A DNA stretch of 64,000 nt from the NCBI RefSeq assembly GCF_921293095.1, contig NC_060248.1, positions 74,221,243 to 74,285,242 of the forward strand, written 5' to 3'. This document shows, piece after piece, positions 55,701-63,096 of this stretch. The notes beneath the pieces were generated by a model. That model made no database searches, was not told the origin of the DNA, and saw only the letters and a list, made by a program, of their open reading frames with translations. Every line of letters starts with the position of its first letter. Position 1 is the first letter of the stretch. The stretch is from Ischnura elegans (taxonomy: Eukaryota > Arthropoda > Insecta > Odonata > Coenagrionidae). Made by a program: the position numbers and the translations under genes.

Positions 55701-57019
55701 AATTCAAATCTGTTGATTGTATAACAAACGAAGACGAAGTCACCAACTATATATCTTAATTTTTGAAGTACTTGGATGTATGTATCTGGCTTACCACAGC
55801 ACAATTTGCAGCTAAAGGTAGGCTTCGTGTTTGTGAACTTTCGAAACATAAACCAACCAAAATTATGCTACAGAATGCATTTGGTGATTAAAAGAGCTAA
55901 TAATGAATGTGATTCATGCAACCATACTCAAAGGAAAATTCAAATATTGTGAAGTTCTCATTCCGAGGATTCCATGATCCCAACTTATATACCCTTTTGA
56001 GCTTAAACAAATTCAACTTCCAATTCGTGTTGCAATTGTCATGATGATTATCAAATCACAAGATCAATATTTCAGCGTTTGTAATATTTATGATTTTATA
56101 TTTAGTTTTTCAATTAATTCGCTTTATCTTGCGCCTTATAAAAATTTAAAAAACTTTTATATCAGAAGGTGCTTGACTCAAGAGATTACACCCGAATGTG
56201 TAGGATAGACTGGGGCACATTTAGGGAGTGCACTTTTCCGAACAGAGTTATAACTAGCGTGCCACGAGTCATGACATATTAATGCTGCTCCCTTGGGGCT
56301 ATTTTCGCGAGATTTTGAGCGTCAGTCAAGTAGCGGTCTAACATGACATAAACTTGCCCCAAGAATGGGTTTTACTTCATTAACTGCTTTATAAGACCAC
56401 AATGTTTTAAATTTCCTAAGTGAAAAACATAAAAATAAAAAATTTCATTGACAAAATCCACCTATACATGCCTTGTTCTATGTCCCTGGTGTAGTTTGAA
56501 TAAAGAAAATATCTTTCTGAGAAGCCATTGTAGTTCTTATTTTTGTATTTTTATTGAATTTTATATTTTATTGCAATAAGTTAAAAATTATTAAAATCAG
56601 TACAGCCGCTCTTGATTGATAAATGGTGTAACTAAACTGTTTGGTGATTATTAGGCCGTACAAAGTTCGTCAGGTCAGCTAGTAAGGCAATAAAAATTAA
56701 ATTAAATATTTCTATTAGTGATTGAGAGTTTTCAGGAGTATGCAAACTTTTCAATTATTATTCCATTTTTGTCCCAAAAGTATCAGTTAAATGTGCTAAT
56801 GCATTGAATTACTTGAATTATTGAGTCATTATTATTTATTTAAAAATATATTACTTTTTCTTAATTGGCCTTTTATCCATTTCAGATGCGGAGTTTATTC
56901 AAACAACTGATTTCTTGTGGAAGGTCTTGGTCATAACTCTGGTTAGCTGCCTACCTCTGTACATTTTAAAATTCCTGAGGAAAAAGTTCTCCCCTCCCAG
57001 TTATTCCAAACTTTCATGA
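31604..57019 (+). CDS. ATP9: P4-type ATPase, ATP9A/ATP9B (Neo1) lineage, 17 coding exons
   Basis: Seventeen exons join in continuous phase to about 1157 aa; vertebrate ATP9 proteins are about 1047-1147 aa. The lineage is clear from IENTLWA-like, [12 protein letters not shown]-like, [20 protein letters not shown] and C-terminal SPPSYSKL segments. P-type hallmarks are all present: DGET (about 236-239) in the actuator domain, the phosphorylated Asp of DKTGT (about 433, codon 41920-41922), KGAD in the nucleotide-binding domain, LTGD and GDGGND (about 895-900), with the PISL motif in TM4 and ten membrane spans expected. Known relatives sit in Golgi/endosomal membranes and act in phospholipid asymmetry and vesicle traffic, without the CDC50 subunit most P4-ATPases need; this is family knowledge. 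Oddities are a Gly-rich insertion of about 35 residues just before GDGGND, a small Gly/Ser/Ala-rich insertion in the actuator domain, two candidate first exons and a decoy exon in intron 8. Start 31604 has A at -3 and G at +4. Confidence 0.95.
32054..32112 (+). CDS. ATP9: ATP9 alternative first exon 1b (candidate)
   Basis: An ATG at 32054 opens 19 codons of an acidic peptide ([19 protein letters not shown]) and ends AA|GTAAGA. It leaves the same phase as exon 1a, so splicing to exon 2 restores frame with Lys. The strong donor and matched phase support an alternative promoter or first exon giving about 1124 aa. No transcript evidence is available. Confidence 0.5.
33014..33064. repeat. Short hairpin (25-bp arms)
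   Basis: AATGTGAAAAGTGAATGTAA followed by GGGTT is mirrored by its reverse complement after a loop of one to three bases, with one mismatch. It lies in ATP9 intron 1 about 190 bases before exon 2. Confidence 0.8.
33250..33394 (+). CDS. ATP9: ATP9 coding exon 2
   Basis: 145 bases between ATCCACAG and TTG|GTGAGT. It encodes the basic segment before the membrane domain and the family motif [16 protein letters not shown]. Confidence 0.95.
33478..33591 (+). CDS. ATP9: ATP9 coding exon 3 (TM1)
   Basis: 114 bases, phase 0. It encodes [20 protein letters not shown] and [11 protein letters not shown], the first membrane span and lumenal loop of ATP9 proteins. Confidence 0.95.
34185..34619 (+). CDS. 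ATP9: ATP9 coding exon 4 (TM2 and actuator domain)
   Basis: 435 bases, phase 0. It encodes the second span, the conserved [33 protein letters not shown] and the catalytic [12 protein letters not shown]. About 20 residues (34287-34355) of Gly/Ser/Ala-rich sequence replace a shorter segment of vertebrate proteins. Confidence 0.95.
35339..35527 (+). CDS. ATP9: ATP9 coding exon 5
   Basis: 189 bases, phase 0, from TTATACAG to AAG|GTAAGA. It encodes [17 protein letters not shown] and [10 protein letters not shown], which are family hallmarks. A short Gly run opens the exon where relatives have an EDSDPPI-like segment. Confidence 0.95.
36621..36856. mobile_element. MITE with GGCCGTTTTACACGG inverted ends, copy 1
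   Basis: The left end AAGGCCGTTTTACACGG is mirrored at the right as CCGTGTAAAACGGTCTT. Further in, ACGGAATTGCGCAA and TGCGCAATTCCGTG also pair. The interior is CpG-rich relative to the intron. No transposase. The superfamily is not assigned. Confidence 0.8.
37232..37458. mobile_element. MITE with GGCCGTTTTACACGG inverted ends, copy 2
   Basis: The ends AAGGCTGTTTTACATGGGG and CCCTGTGTAAAACGGTCTT show the same family as 36621-36856. The interior is more diverged and has lost many CpG, so this looks like an older copy. Confidence 0.75.
38068..38189 (+). CDS. ATP9: ATP9 coding exon 6 (TM3-TM4)
   Basis: 122 bases from ATTGCAG to ATTAG|GTAAGT, ending two bases into Ser. It encodes the third and fourth spans, with [20 protein letters not shown] and PIS of the TM4 PISL motif completed in exon 7. 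Confidence 0.95.
38241..39581. mobile_element. pogo/Tigger-like transposon, non-autonomous (copy 1)
   Basis: The inverted ends are CAGCAGACTCCCGATTATCC and, read inverted from the right, CAGTATACTCCCGATTATCC, flanked by TA on both sides (38239-38240 and 39582-39583). The CAG-start and TA target fit the pogo/Tigger branch of Tc1/mariner. No transposase frame is visible. The middle (about 38640-39240) is CpG-rich and may be a further insertion. Confidence 0.8.
40338..40535. mobile_element. Nested MITE with 8-bp target duplication
   Basis: The 198-bp element has ends TGTGGCGGATCCAGGAT and, inverted, AAGTGGCAGATCTATGAT. It is flanked by a perfect GATGTACC duplication (40330-40337 and 40536-40543). 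The 8-bp duplication suggests hAT. Its interior is homologous to 40808-40967. Confidence 0.85.
40808..41186. mobile_element. Second nested MITE, composite
   Basis: It begins CAGTGGCAGATCTAGGAT and reaches an inverted CAGTGGCAGAACTAAGG near 41182. The flanks are CGTGCATG (40800-40807) and TGTGCATG (41187-41194), a near-perfect 8-bp duplication. An internal right-end-like sequence (GGATCTGGCACTC, about 40960-40972) marks the end of a 160-bp unit matching 40338-40535, so the insertion may be two elements fused. Confidence 0.65.
41787..42009 (+). CDS. ATP9: ATP9 coding exon 7 (phosphorylation site)
   Basis: 223 bases from TTTACAG to GAG|GTAGGT. It encodes [34 protein letters not shown] and [20 protein letters not shown]. 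The catalytic Asp codon is GAT at 41920-41922. Confidence 0.97.
42156..43771. mobile_element. pogo/Tigger-like transposon (copy 3) with transposase relic
   Basis: The ends are CAGTTGAACCCCAATCTATC and, inverted, CAGTGGAACCTCGATCTATC, the consensus look of Tigger termini. TA precedes the left end (42154-42155). A frame at 43019-43099 (+) encodes 26 residues with [20 protein letters not shown], which resembles the CENP-B-type DNA-binding N terminus of pogo transposases, and then stops. The element is inactive. Confidence 0.85.
43019..43099 (+). pseudogene. Relic N terminus of a pogo/Tigger transposase
   Basis: An ATG opens 26 codons whose middle ([17 protein letters not shown]) fits helix 1 of the CENPB/pogo helix-turn-helix, normally a K-x-LSLKEKLEIIE-like stretch. 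The frame ends in TAG and nothing recognisable of the DDE domain follows. It lies centrally in the transposon 42156-43771. Confidence 0.5.
44600..45260 (+). mobile_element. 3' end of a LINE (Jockey/CR1-like) retrotransposon
   Basis: A + strand frame around 44864-45076 reads [12 protein letters not shown], then [15 protein letters not shown], the usual C-terminal tail of arthropod non-LTR reverse transcriptases (L-l-s-k-i-n-F-r-v-P-x-R and N-x-l-x-x-x-x-D-i-F). A pyrimidine-rich tail and TTGAATAAATAAATAG follow, typical of the LINE 3' terminus. It is 5'-truncated, and the surrounding frame is broken. Confidence 0.65.
45437..45619 (+). CDS. ATP9: ATP9 coding exon 8
   Basis: 183 bases, phase 0, from TTCTAG to CAG|GTTAGT. 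It encodes a Thr/Ser/Pro-rich low-conservation linker after the phosphorylation site, closing with [11 protein letters not shown] where relatives have a basic KVRRTMSSRVH-like segment. Confidence 0.9.
45829..46038 (+). repeat. Duplicated segment of ATP9 intron 8/exon 9
   Basis: This segment matches 46430-46637 with roughly a dozen differences, including one indel in a T-run. It covers about 160 bases of intron plus the first 49 bases of exon 9. The copy ends abruptly within a Tyr-Glu codon pair and joins foldback arm sequence. Confidence 0.93.
45990..46052 (+). pseudogene. Decoy copy of ATP9 exon 9 start, with stop and nearby AATAAA
   Basis: An acceptor TTCTTACAG precedes [20 protein letters not shown] and then TAA at 46050-46052. 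AATAAA lies at 46087-46092. Phase 0 splicing from exon 8 would give a protein of about 543 aa holding TM1-4, the actuator domain and DKTGT but no complete nucleotide-binding domain. The decoy acceptor (CAG) fits consensus better than that of true exon 9 (TAG). Use is inferred from signals only. Confidence 0.6.
46589..46750 (+). CDS. ATP9: ATP9 coding exon 9
   Basis: 162 bases, phase 0, from TTCTTATAG to GAG|GTATAT. It encodes [18 protein letters not shown], a variable acidic stretch and [10 protein letters not shown], all matching ATP9 proteins. Confidence 0.95.
47110..47586. mobile_element. Foldback element split by a piggyBac-like MITE
   Basis: The right arm (about 47508-47586) is the reverse complement of a left arm made of 47110-47136 plus 47453-47500. 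Shared words are CACAAATGGTAATTTCCAC, AACTCAA and CCATGGT with TGTGTCATTTCTTG. A GTGTTGAAACCATGGTC segment in each arm resembles the core of the other foldbacks in this gene. It lies in ATP9 intron 9. Confidence 0.85.
47137..47448. mobile_element. piggyBac-like MITE at a TTAA site
   Basis: The 312-bp element is flanked by TTAA on both sides (47133-47136 and 47449-47452) and has inverted ends CACGTTGCCTACGG and, from the right, CACGTTGCGTACCGGG. The TTAA duplication and CACGTTGC-type ends fit piggyBac relatives. The mirror arm of the host foldback shows the unoccupied site (TTTTAATA near 47559-47562). Confidence 0.85.
47725..47886 (+). CDS. ATP9: ATP9 coding exon 10
   Basis: 162 bases, phase 0, between TTTTGAAG and AAG|GTTGGT. 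It encodes [19 protein letters not shown] and [19 protein letters not shown] of the nucleotide-binding domain. The family sequence continues directly in exon 11 (EEQSGEI), which supports this donor over GTATAT four bases on. Confidence 0.93.
48297..48473 (+). CDS. ATP9: ATP9 coding exon 11 (KGAD motif)
   Basis: 177 bases, phase 0. It encodes [20 protein letters not shown] and [20 protein letters not shown], strongly conserved in ATP9 proteins. The donor is GAA|GTAAGT. Confidence 0.97.
48563..48733 (+). CDS. ATP9: ATP9 coding exon 12
   Basis: 171 bases, phase 0, from TTGCAG to AAG|GTAATT. It encodes [20 protein letters not shown] and [10 protein letters not shown] at the junction into the phosphorylation domain. 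Confidence 0.97.
49854..50042 (+). CDS. ATP9: ATP9 coding exon 13 (TGD motif)
   Basis: 189 bases, phase 0, from TTTTCAAG to GAG|GTAAAG. It encodes [39 protein letters not shown] and DSLE, matching the family without gaps. Confidence 0.97.
50043..50861 (+). other. ATP9 intron 13 with an unexplained open frame
   Basis: An open frame from 50178 (just after TGTACAG) to TAA at 50442-50444 has mixed, protein-like composition ([28 protein letters not shown]), but I do not recognise it. It could be a cassette exon or a decayed insertion. The rest is AT-rich intron. Confidence 0.4.
50862..51400 (+). CDS. ATP9: ATP9 coding exon 14 (P-domain GDGGND, TM5-TM6)
   Basis: 539 bases from TTTTAATAG to GTTGG|GTATGT, ending two bases into Gly. 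It encodes [58 protein letters not shown] and [20 protein letters not shown], all family signatures. A Gly/Ser-rich insertion (about 50985-51092) sits between the helix after PTQKA and the GDGGND strand. Confidence 0.96.
51661..51695 (-). ncRNA. Hammerhead-ribozyme-like motif, left arm
   Basis: Read on the minus strand: TTGC, CAGATGA, then a perfect 5-bp stem GATAC-GCT-GTATC, GAAACC, GGTC and GCAA. This is the hammerhead order: conserved CUGAUGA box (here with A for U at the second place), stem II, GAAA, a minimal stem III (ACC/GGT) and a GUC cleavage triplet, with TTGC/GCAA as stem I. Penelope-like elements are known to carry such ribozymes in their terminal repeats. Activity is doubtful because of the box substitution. 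Confidence 0.5.
52140..52420 (-). pseudogene. Penelope-type GIY-YIG endonuclease fragment
   Basis: The minus-strand translation gives [31 protein letters not shown], then a Cys/His region with [10 protein letters not shown] and a C-terminal helix [10 protein letters not shown], the usual layout of Penelope EN domains: VY, YIG and the R-x-x-EH block. It lacks its reverse transcriptase partner in cis, so it is a fossil fragment. Confidence 0.75.
52737..52775 (+). ncRNA. Hammerhead-ribozyme-like motif, right arm
   Basis: The same motif as in the left arm, on the + strand: CAGATGA at 52741-52747, stem GATAC (52749-52753) with GTATC (52757-52761), GAAACC (52762-52767), GGTC (52768-52771), then GCAA. 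The two arms agree base for base across this core, which suggests constraint or recent common origin. Confidence 0.5.
52881..52948 (-). repeat. tRNA-derived SINE relic
   Basis: Read on the minus strand: an A-box-like TAGTCCAACTGGTAAAGCAC, an anticodon-arm-like stretch and a B-box-like GGTTCTGGGTTTGTGTCCC in tRNA spacing. No intact acceptor stem or CCA is seen, so it is a SINE head or tRNA pseudogene rather than a tRNA gene. Confidence 0.5.
53483..53630. mobile_element. Short palindromic MITE (CCGTATT...ATAGTCCCCC), copy 1
   Basis: The 148-bp element has ends CCGTATTTCTCGGAATATAG and, inverted, CCGTATTCATCTTAATATAG, then C-runs, and is flanked by TA (53481-53482 and 53631-53632). The TA target and ends fit a pogo/mariner-derived MITE. 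Confidence 0.8.
53997..54163 (+). CDS. ATP9: ATP9 coding exon 15
   Basis: 167 bases from GGTGAAG to CAAG|GTAAAT. It encodes [40 protein letters not shown] and WVLISIYQ, matching TM7 and its flanks. The AAG acceptor is weaker than CAG, but frame and homology fix it. Confidence 0.93.
54243..54446 (+). CDS. ATP9: ATP9 coding exon 16
   Basis: 204 bases from TTTTTTTGCAG to TTTTG|GTAAGT. It encodes [40 protein letters not shown] and the next membrane span. Confidence 0.96.
54447..56885 (+). other. ATP9 intron 16
   Basis: The intron is 2.4 kb, of which about 1.6 kb is a Helitron (55042-56682). The flanking parts are AT-rich without features. Confidence 0.7.
55042..56682 (+). mobile_element. Helitron, internally decayed
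   Basis: The left end starts TCTATGTATATGATAGAAAG and soon has TTACACCATTTATACCTCGA, typical of insect Helitron 5' ends. The right end has CCGTACAAAGTTCGTCAGGT then CAGCTAGT, the usual subterminal hairpin and CTAG terminus, at an A|T target. Near 55980-56080 a + strand frame reads [20 protein letters not shown], the conserved motif near the end of the Helitron helicase (normally ...FPVRLAFAMTINKSQGQ). The Rep domain is not recognised and the coding region has stops, so it is non-autonomous. Confidence 0.85.
56886..57019 (+). CDS. ATP9: ATP9 coding exon 17 (C terminus)
   Basis: 134 bases after CATTTCAG. It encodes the last span ([20 protein letters not shown]) and the family ending [13 protein letters not shown] with TGA at 57017-57019. 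The last span and tail agree closely with vertebrate ATP9. Confidence 0.97.
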
Positions 57020-58441
57020 ATCTCATCCTTTTACCATATTCATTTTACAAAATTACTTCATGCTTGAAGTCTTCTTTGACCAAAGTCATTTTTGTTGAGC
57101 ATTCTCTGTGGAACTTTTCTAGGTTCTTTCAAGTATTATTTTCTAATTAACACTTTTGGGGCTTTTGAGCGTAATATCCTAAGAGGCATGCATCATTATT
57201 TGTTTTTCTTGGCAGACGAGGTATGTGTATCTATTTAGCATGCATGAAGAAGGAAGGATTTCTATCAAAATGTGAAGTATTCAGAGAAGATGTTGATAAA
57301 GAGATGGGGAAAATTAGTAACTTAACTGTTGGTTTGTGATAATAGGACATTTACAAAATTACCATGTTGTCCTAATTATGGTAACCTAACTTCACAGACT
57401 ATCTCCGAGCCATTTGACACTTCCATATTTTGAAAGGAAAGAGATTACTTGATTTCATCCTCCATATATTATGGAGCATCATTATTTCCTTATGGTGCTT
57501 TTTGTTCTAATTTTAAAGAAAATACATCTTAAATCTTTCATAATTGGTAACTTTGTTTGTATATGGAGACTAATATATTCTGTTATTGAGTACCTAATTT
57601 CTGTTACATGAAGATTGGTAACCAATTAATCAACCTTGATTCAGGATACATGTATGCCGGGGGAAGTGTACTTGGTTGTGATAAACTCATCATGTTCATT
57701 CATAAGGAGTCTTTGTTGACAGTGCATTAGGGTAGAGAAATTGGATGAAATGCTGCCAGAACTTTGTGATATGTGTCAGCTCCTTTGCATAACTGCATTG
57801 CTTTTACCCTTTGTCGTGTGCTTTTTTATAGAATTGGTAATTTACTCATTAGCTCCTGTTTAAGTCACCATTTTATTTTTAAGTAAGTACATAATAGTTT
57901 TTTTTACTCAATAGTAGATAAAATTACTGAATATGAATGTAACATGTTGAAATGCCCCTGTGACAGGGCAGAAATGGAAATTCTGTCAGTTTTAATTGTT
58001 CTATATTCAATGCCATTTATATTACAGTCATGACATTATCTGCAAATCCCCTCACCCCTTGTATTTATTTTAGTATATTAAACTAATATCATGTTCATTC
58101 CTTTTCATTTCTATCAAGTTCCCTGTATATTTTTGTTATGTATTTATAAGGATTGTTATGTCTTCATAAAGAGGTATTGCAAACAGATAGAGATTAAGTA
58201 CCAATGGACAGTGAAACTGATTGGTTATGAAATTTAATCCTACCCTCGAATTACCGACTCCAACTTAAGGCATAACTTGTCCTCTTTTACCACTCAACAA
58301 AAACCCAGTGATTTCTTCTTTGATCCTGCTTCATAACCACACTCTCCGTGTAGCTAATCAACAACTATGCTGCTTGTAATACACATCCCTGTTTTAACCC
58401 TCTCTAACTTGTCCTTAACAGTAGTGTTTTCTTTCACATAT

Positions 58442-58594
58442 CATATTTCTCCGAATATAGTCCCCCCCCCCCCCCTAATTTTGAGGCTTGAGTTTCCGGA
58501 AAAATTTTAAAAGTGCATTTGAATATAGTCCCCCCTTTACTTTTATCATGGGCATTTTTGGAAAGAAAGGGGGACTATATTCAGACAAATACGG
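58442..58594. mobile_element. Short palindromic MITE (CCGTATT...ATAGTCCCCC), copy 2
   Basis: The ends TCATATTTCTCCGAATATAG and, inverted, CCGTATTTGTCTGAATATAG with adjacent C-runs and G-runs match 53483-53630. TA follows the right end. The left terminus is mutated. Confidence 0.75.
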
Positions 58595-59334
58595 TATTCT
58601 AATCTCCATTAATTCTTGCTATACCATTCTTCATTTGGTCCCAGTCATAGCTTACACACTGCACTTTCTGGTCCATATTTGATTTCCCTGTCGCAACACG
58701 GCGCATGTTTAACATACACATGTACTTGGATTCTTTTCATATTGAATTACGGGCTTGTGGACTCTTGCAATTCAAGCCTATTTTTCAAATCATTGGAAAA
58801 GAACTGTTGAAAACCAGATAGAGCGAGCCAGGGAGGTAATGGGTTCTTCCTCCGGAGTCAGGGACAGACGGGATATTTTCACTCAGCAAGCTGTATCTCA
58901 TCTAACAAGAGGCTCCAGAGAAGCATCTTGTTGGTAAATTTTGCTTTTTCTATCAAGAGAATTATCAATTTTAATCATCTAAGAATATAGCCTTTCCAGT
59001 TATGTTTTTTTCCTACTCGGCAGGGTGTTAAAAGTTCTAATAATAACGAAATCAGATTCGAAAACTAGGCATTAATGGTAGAATGAGTTAATATCATTTT
59101 GCAACATAAAAGGAAACCAAATCAATGTGTATATTAATAATGCGTCGTGTTGCGACACGAAAATGCTACAATTCAAAGGAAGCTTCCGTGTGAAAAAATG
59201 GGAGATCATCAGACATAGCAAGTGTAAACAAACATTTCCTCGCACAGAATTAAAATTATCAGTGAAAATCATGAATATAATTGTTAATAGCAGGTTTCAG
59301 AAAAAGTAGAAGGAAATTATGAAAAAAATTGCCA

Positions 59335-59400
59335 CAGGTGGGAATCTAACATGGAACTTGAGAGTGGTGTTCCATTACCTTAAGCACTAGACCATATTTA
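59335..59400 (-). repeat. tRNA-like SINE relic
   Basis: The minus strand reads TAGTGCTTAAGGTAATGGAA and, in tRNA spacing, TTCCATGTTAGATTCCCACC, resembling A and B boxes. No full cloverleaf can be drawn by eye. Confidence 0.3.
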
Positions 59401-60603
59401 CAAGTACGTAATACGGGCTAATACGTATCTTTTAAAGGAACTACATTGCACTCTTAAATGTTCACCTGCGTTTTTTTAAGTGTTAGATGTGAAAATAAGC
59501 TTAATATTGATTAACTGAGCTTGATTTTGAGCAATAAACGATTACATTCAACGCGTAGTGCATCTCTTGTGGGCTAACACGTATGTTTACCTGTGTCCTA
59601 GCGACTGGAACGCCTCTATTTATTGCGACTGGTGGGAATCAATGGAACTATGGGAGTGGTGAATCCTGTGTAGAGTATTTATGGCAATAACTCAGGTTGA
59701 GGTTTTCAGCAGTCTGTTGTCTACATCTTTGTCTTAAAAATACACTGGAACATATTTCATTCTAATTAGTTAGGTGTCACCCCTCACATTTTCCTGTACC
59801 TTCATGAAATTGTTTTCTTGTGTATGAATGGTGCAAGGACCTTTTTTGCCATCACTTTAAACTAAGCAGTTTTATTTTTGTTGAATGCCTTTAATTTCAT
59901 GCGGAATAACCCCTTGCTCTGTTCTCTAAAAAATTTTCAGTGAAAGTCTATCAATTTCTTGATGTTTACTTTTATGCTGGCAATCTAACTCATTAGTGAA
60001 ACTCAAGTGTCGGACAACATGTCACTGTTTTTGCATACAGCAGTGTGTAGTTTTCTTTGCATAAAGTAAGAATATGGTTCAGTCACGCAAATATTTACTA
60101 CATATATGAGTAAATGAGAGGAATCTATCAGGAATGTGTTGACAGGATTTGGAATGAATTACGAAAGAGACCGCTGACAGTTAATGTGGTGATTGAATTA
60201 TTTGGAAAAATGTGGTACTAAGGAATGAAAACCTGAATGGGGGTGTTGATAGAGATTTTGAGGTGCATGGGAATAAGATTTCAATTAGGAATTCCCGTGG
60301 TATTTGGGGTACTTTAAGTGGTGCTGAAGAAGTATTTCATGGCTGTGTTGAAATTCAAGGGAAGGAGCTGGTAAATTTTCTATTTGGTCACGAAAATGAA
60401 AGTACATAATTAAATATTTTTTTATAATTACTGGTCAAGGTGGAGGAAGATGGAACTTATCACAATCGTGGCCTAGTAAAGTAGTTACCAGGGAGAAGCA
60501 AAATAATTCAGCCTCGTTAGAACAATATAGCTCTTAGGTGGATCAGAATGCTGCTGCCTCAGGTAGTCAAATTGATAGAGGCGTAACTTGGTGAAAGCGA
60601 TTC

Positions 60604-60788
60604 ATTATTAAAATAAAATAAAAGAACTTTGTGCTTTCACATTAATATTTATTCACAAATTTATGACCATGGCTTCAATGTTAGACGTCATCATCGCCTG
60701 ATGATGTCTAACATTGAAGCCATGGTCGTAAATTTGTGAATAAATATTAATGTGAAAGCACTAAGTTCTTCTTTTTAATTTTAATAAT
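60604..60788. repeat. 185-bp hairpin with hammerhead-like centre
   Basis: The arms of about 90 bp are near-perfect reverse complements, sharing GTGCTTTCACATTAATATTT, ATTCACAAATTTA and CCATGGCTTCAATGTTAGAC. On the + strand CTGATGA (60698-60704) is followed by TGT-CTA-ACA, then GAAGCC and ATGGTC, echoing the order seen in the Penelope-like arms, though the stem is short and two extra bases precede GAAG. I read it as a foldback of the same broad class. Confidence 0.85.
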
Positions 60789-62939
60789 GAATAGTATTTG
60801 GTTTATTTGAAAAAATATGTAATGTATGAAAATTGATTACTGTGACAGCTGCTCAGACCAAGAAATGACAGCATGAAAAGATGAGGTCAACATAAAAATT
60901 TCTTATCAAGGATGCTTTTCCATTAAAATATTTGTGAGGGTGAGTTCCTTTTTAAGGGTTACACCAAATACTTTTACCTCTGAAGCTTTTAATGTCTCCC
61001 CCTGCTGGCTACATATTTAAGGTTTTTAATGGGCACCAAAATTTAATGAATGGCTGGCTTTATTGAATCCATTTTGAGAGGAAAATAAAATCCACAAAAT
61101 TTAATCAGATAAAGTGACAAAAATTACATTAAAAATGTAGTCTTTAACCATTTAACTTAATTCAAATGACCTCTGTAACATTACAATTCACAAACATTTA
61201 GTTTGGAGGAGGTAATATTGAGGATCTGCAATACTATTTCAATAGAGATAAGAAAACAGGACAATTGCGAAGTATCTCATTGTATTGCATTGCAGGCTAA
61301 GTAATGGTTTGCTACAGTTTTAGAGTAACTATAGTATTAACACCAGTTACCTCATACTCGAAAACACCACACAAACACACCAAAGCTCGGATACTCAGTG
61401 CGAAATAGGAAATGAGTAGTGGAATTTAAAAAATGAGTATTGAATGCTAACGGCATATCTAGAGGTAATATGTGAATTAAATTACCCAGTGGGTTGTGGA
61501 GTTTCAATTAGTAACTGGAGAGAGATTTGCAGAGTAAAATTTTTTATTGCTTGATACTGAAAAACCTTACGTGAATGGAAAAGGGATATAGTTAATTATC
61601 TGTGTACAGGTGCAAAAGATTGGGTAAATAAGAATAAGCTGTGGCAGGTTTCTTGCTAATAATCATATTGATTGACAAGCGATTGCCAATTGTGATGTAA
61701 AATTAAGTCTGAGAGAGCAGATGGCTTTACATAACTCCATTGGTATGCAAGGGAATAAAACATGAGGGCCCTAATGTCATAACCTATGTTATTTAATTGC
61801 AGCTTGCCAGTTCATAGGGTGGAAGCATAAGTAGTCTGGAATCGTGACACATACTATGTCATTTTCAGGAAACCTGAAAAGAAATTTCCAGCGAAAAATA
61901 CAGCTTGCGCCTAAGATTGAATACAGAGATACCATAAACATTACTTTATTGACCTTAATTTGGGGGCGGTCGAAATTACGTACGACACTTTACCGCGTAG
62001 GCCTCCGAAATCTATCCGTATTGTAGGCCTCTGAAACGTCAATATGTGAATGATTGGGTCATAAACAACCAAATCTCAGATAACCTCAGGTAATATTCAA
62101 TAATTTTGGATAGGCCTTGTCTAGCCCTCTTCCTAAGTCATCTAAAAAATAAGATCATATAGGCAACTACACCACCGAGGATAGCTTTTTATTTGAGTGC
62201 AATTGACTGAGTCATCGTGCTTAACAAGGACACACCAGTGGAATAGAGCAACTGAGTTTTAAAAATTCAGCTGTGTTTCACGGCCTTCGACGGATTTCTC
62301 CAAAACAGAAGATCAGAAAATCACCTCGGATCATATTTCTAATAACACCTTTCGGCTACATGAAATTAAACCACTTGCATTTTAAGGACAGATACGTTTA
62401 ACTGAACAGAAAAGCCTATCCACATCATAAGAGGAAAATTCCGCATTCGGCTAAGAACTCTTTAATATTAAGAACAACAACATCCTGTTTACAACATCGA
62501 CGTCGCTACTCCGTTAAACTAGCAACGTTATACACCCTGACACACATTATTTAAAAAAATCACCTCCCTTCTGAACTCGGAAAGAAAATAAATTCCAGTT
62601 CGTGCACATTTGGACAAAACACGACACCAACAACAAGCCACACCAAAATATGACAGCATTAACTTTCAGGTTTCGGATTACACATCAACTCATAACACAG
62701 AAGGGGAATAATCCGTGTAAAGCACTCTCTCCTTGAAAAAAACTCTTACATATTTTTCACAACGGAACTACCCACTGCAATAAATAAGATTCCACCAATG
62801 CCAACACAACATCAATAAAAACCAGTGATAGCAACGCCCCGACGCCGTTTGGTTTGTATTGCGAATTCCGATTCTCAATTTCGAATACTATCAAGTGGTG
62901 TCGCTGTTTCCTCTTCTCCTTGCACTTTCGTTTATTCGT

Positions 62940-62990
62940 TCAGACGGCCAGCATTGGGAGCTGTAAAGGGACGAGAACTCTTTAAACAAG
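62940..62990 (+). other. Cyclope 5' non-coding exon (candidate)
   Basis: A TTCAGAC initiator-like sequence near 62940 follows a pyrimidine-rich run (TTTCCTCTTCTCCTTGC). The exon would end AAACAAG|GTACTC. Distances and composition suit the first exon of a small housekeeping gene whose next exon begins exactly at the ATG. Confidence 0.4.
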
Positions 62991-63096
62991 GTACTCTTGA
63001 TTGTATATGTCCTTTTAAATTATTCACGTCTCATATTTTGCCGGAGTAATGATTTTGAGCCTTGGTTTGATTGTATTATTTCTGTATATTTGATAG

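Larger units (their letters stand above)
57020..62930. other. ATP9 3' flank and intergenic stretch
   Basis: No gene is supported in these 5.9 kb. The first part presumably holds the ATP9 3' UTR; ATTAAA occurs near 58076 but the true end is not visible. Recognised items are a MITE (58442-58594), a tRNA-like SINE relic (59335-59400) and a long hairpin (60604-60788). Confidence 0.5.

Noticed and set aside
62825-63049. 74-codon frame before cyclope
   Set aside because: It begins with GTG, has no family match and overlaps the presumed promoter and 5' non-coding exon of cyclope.
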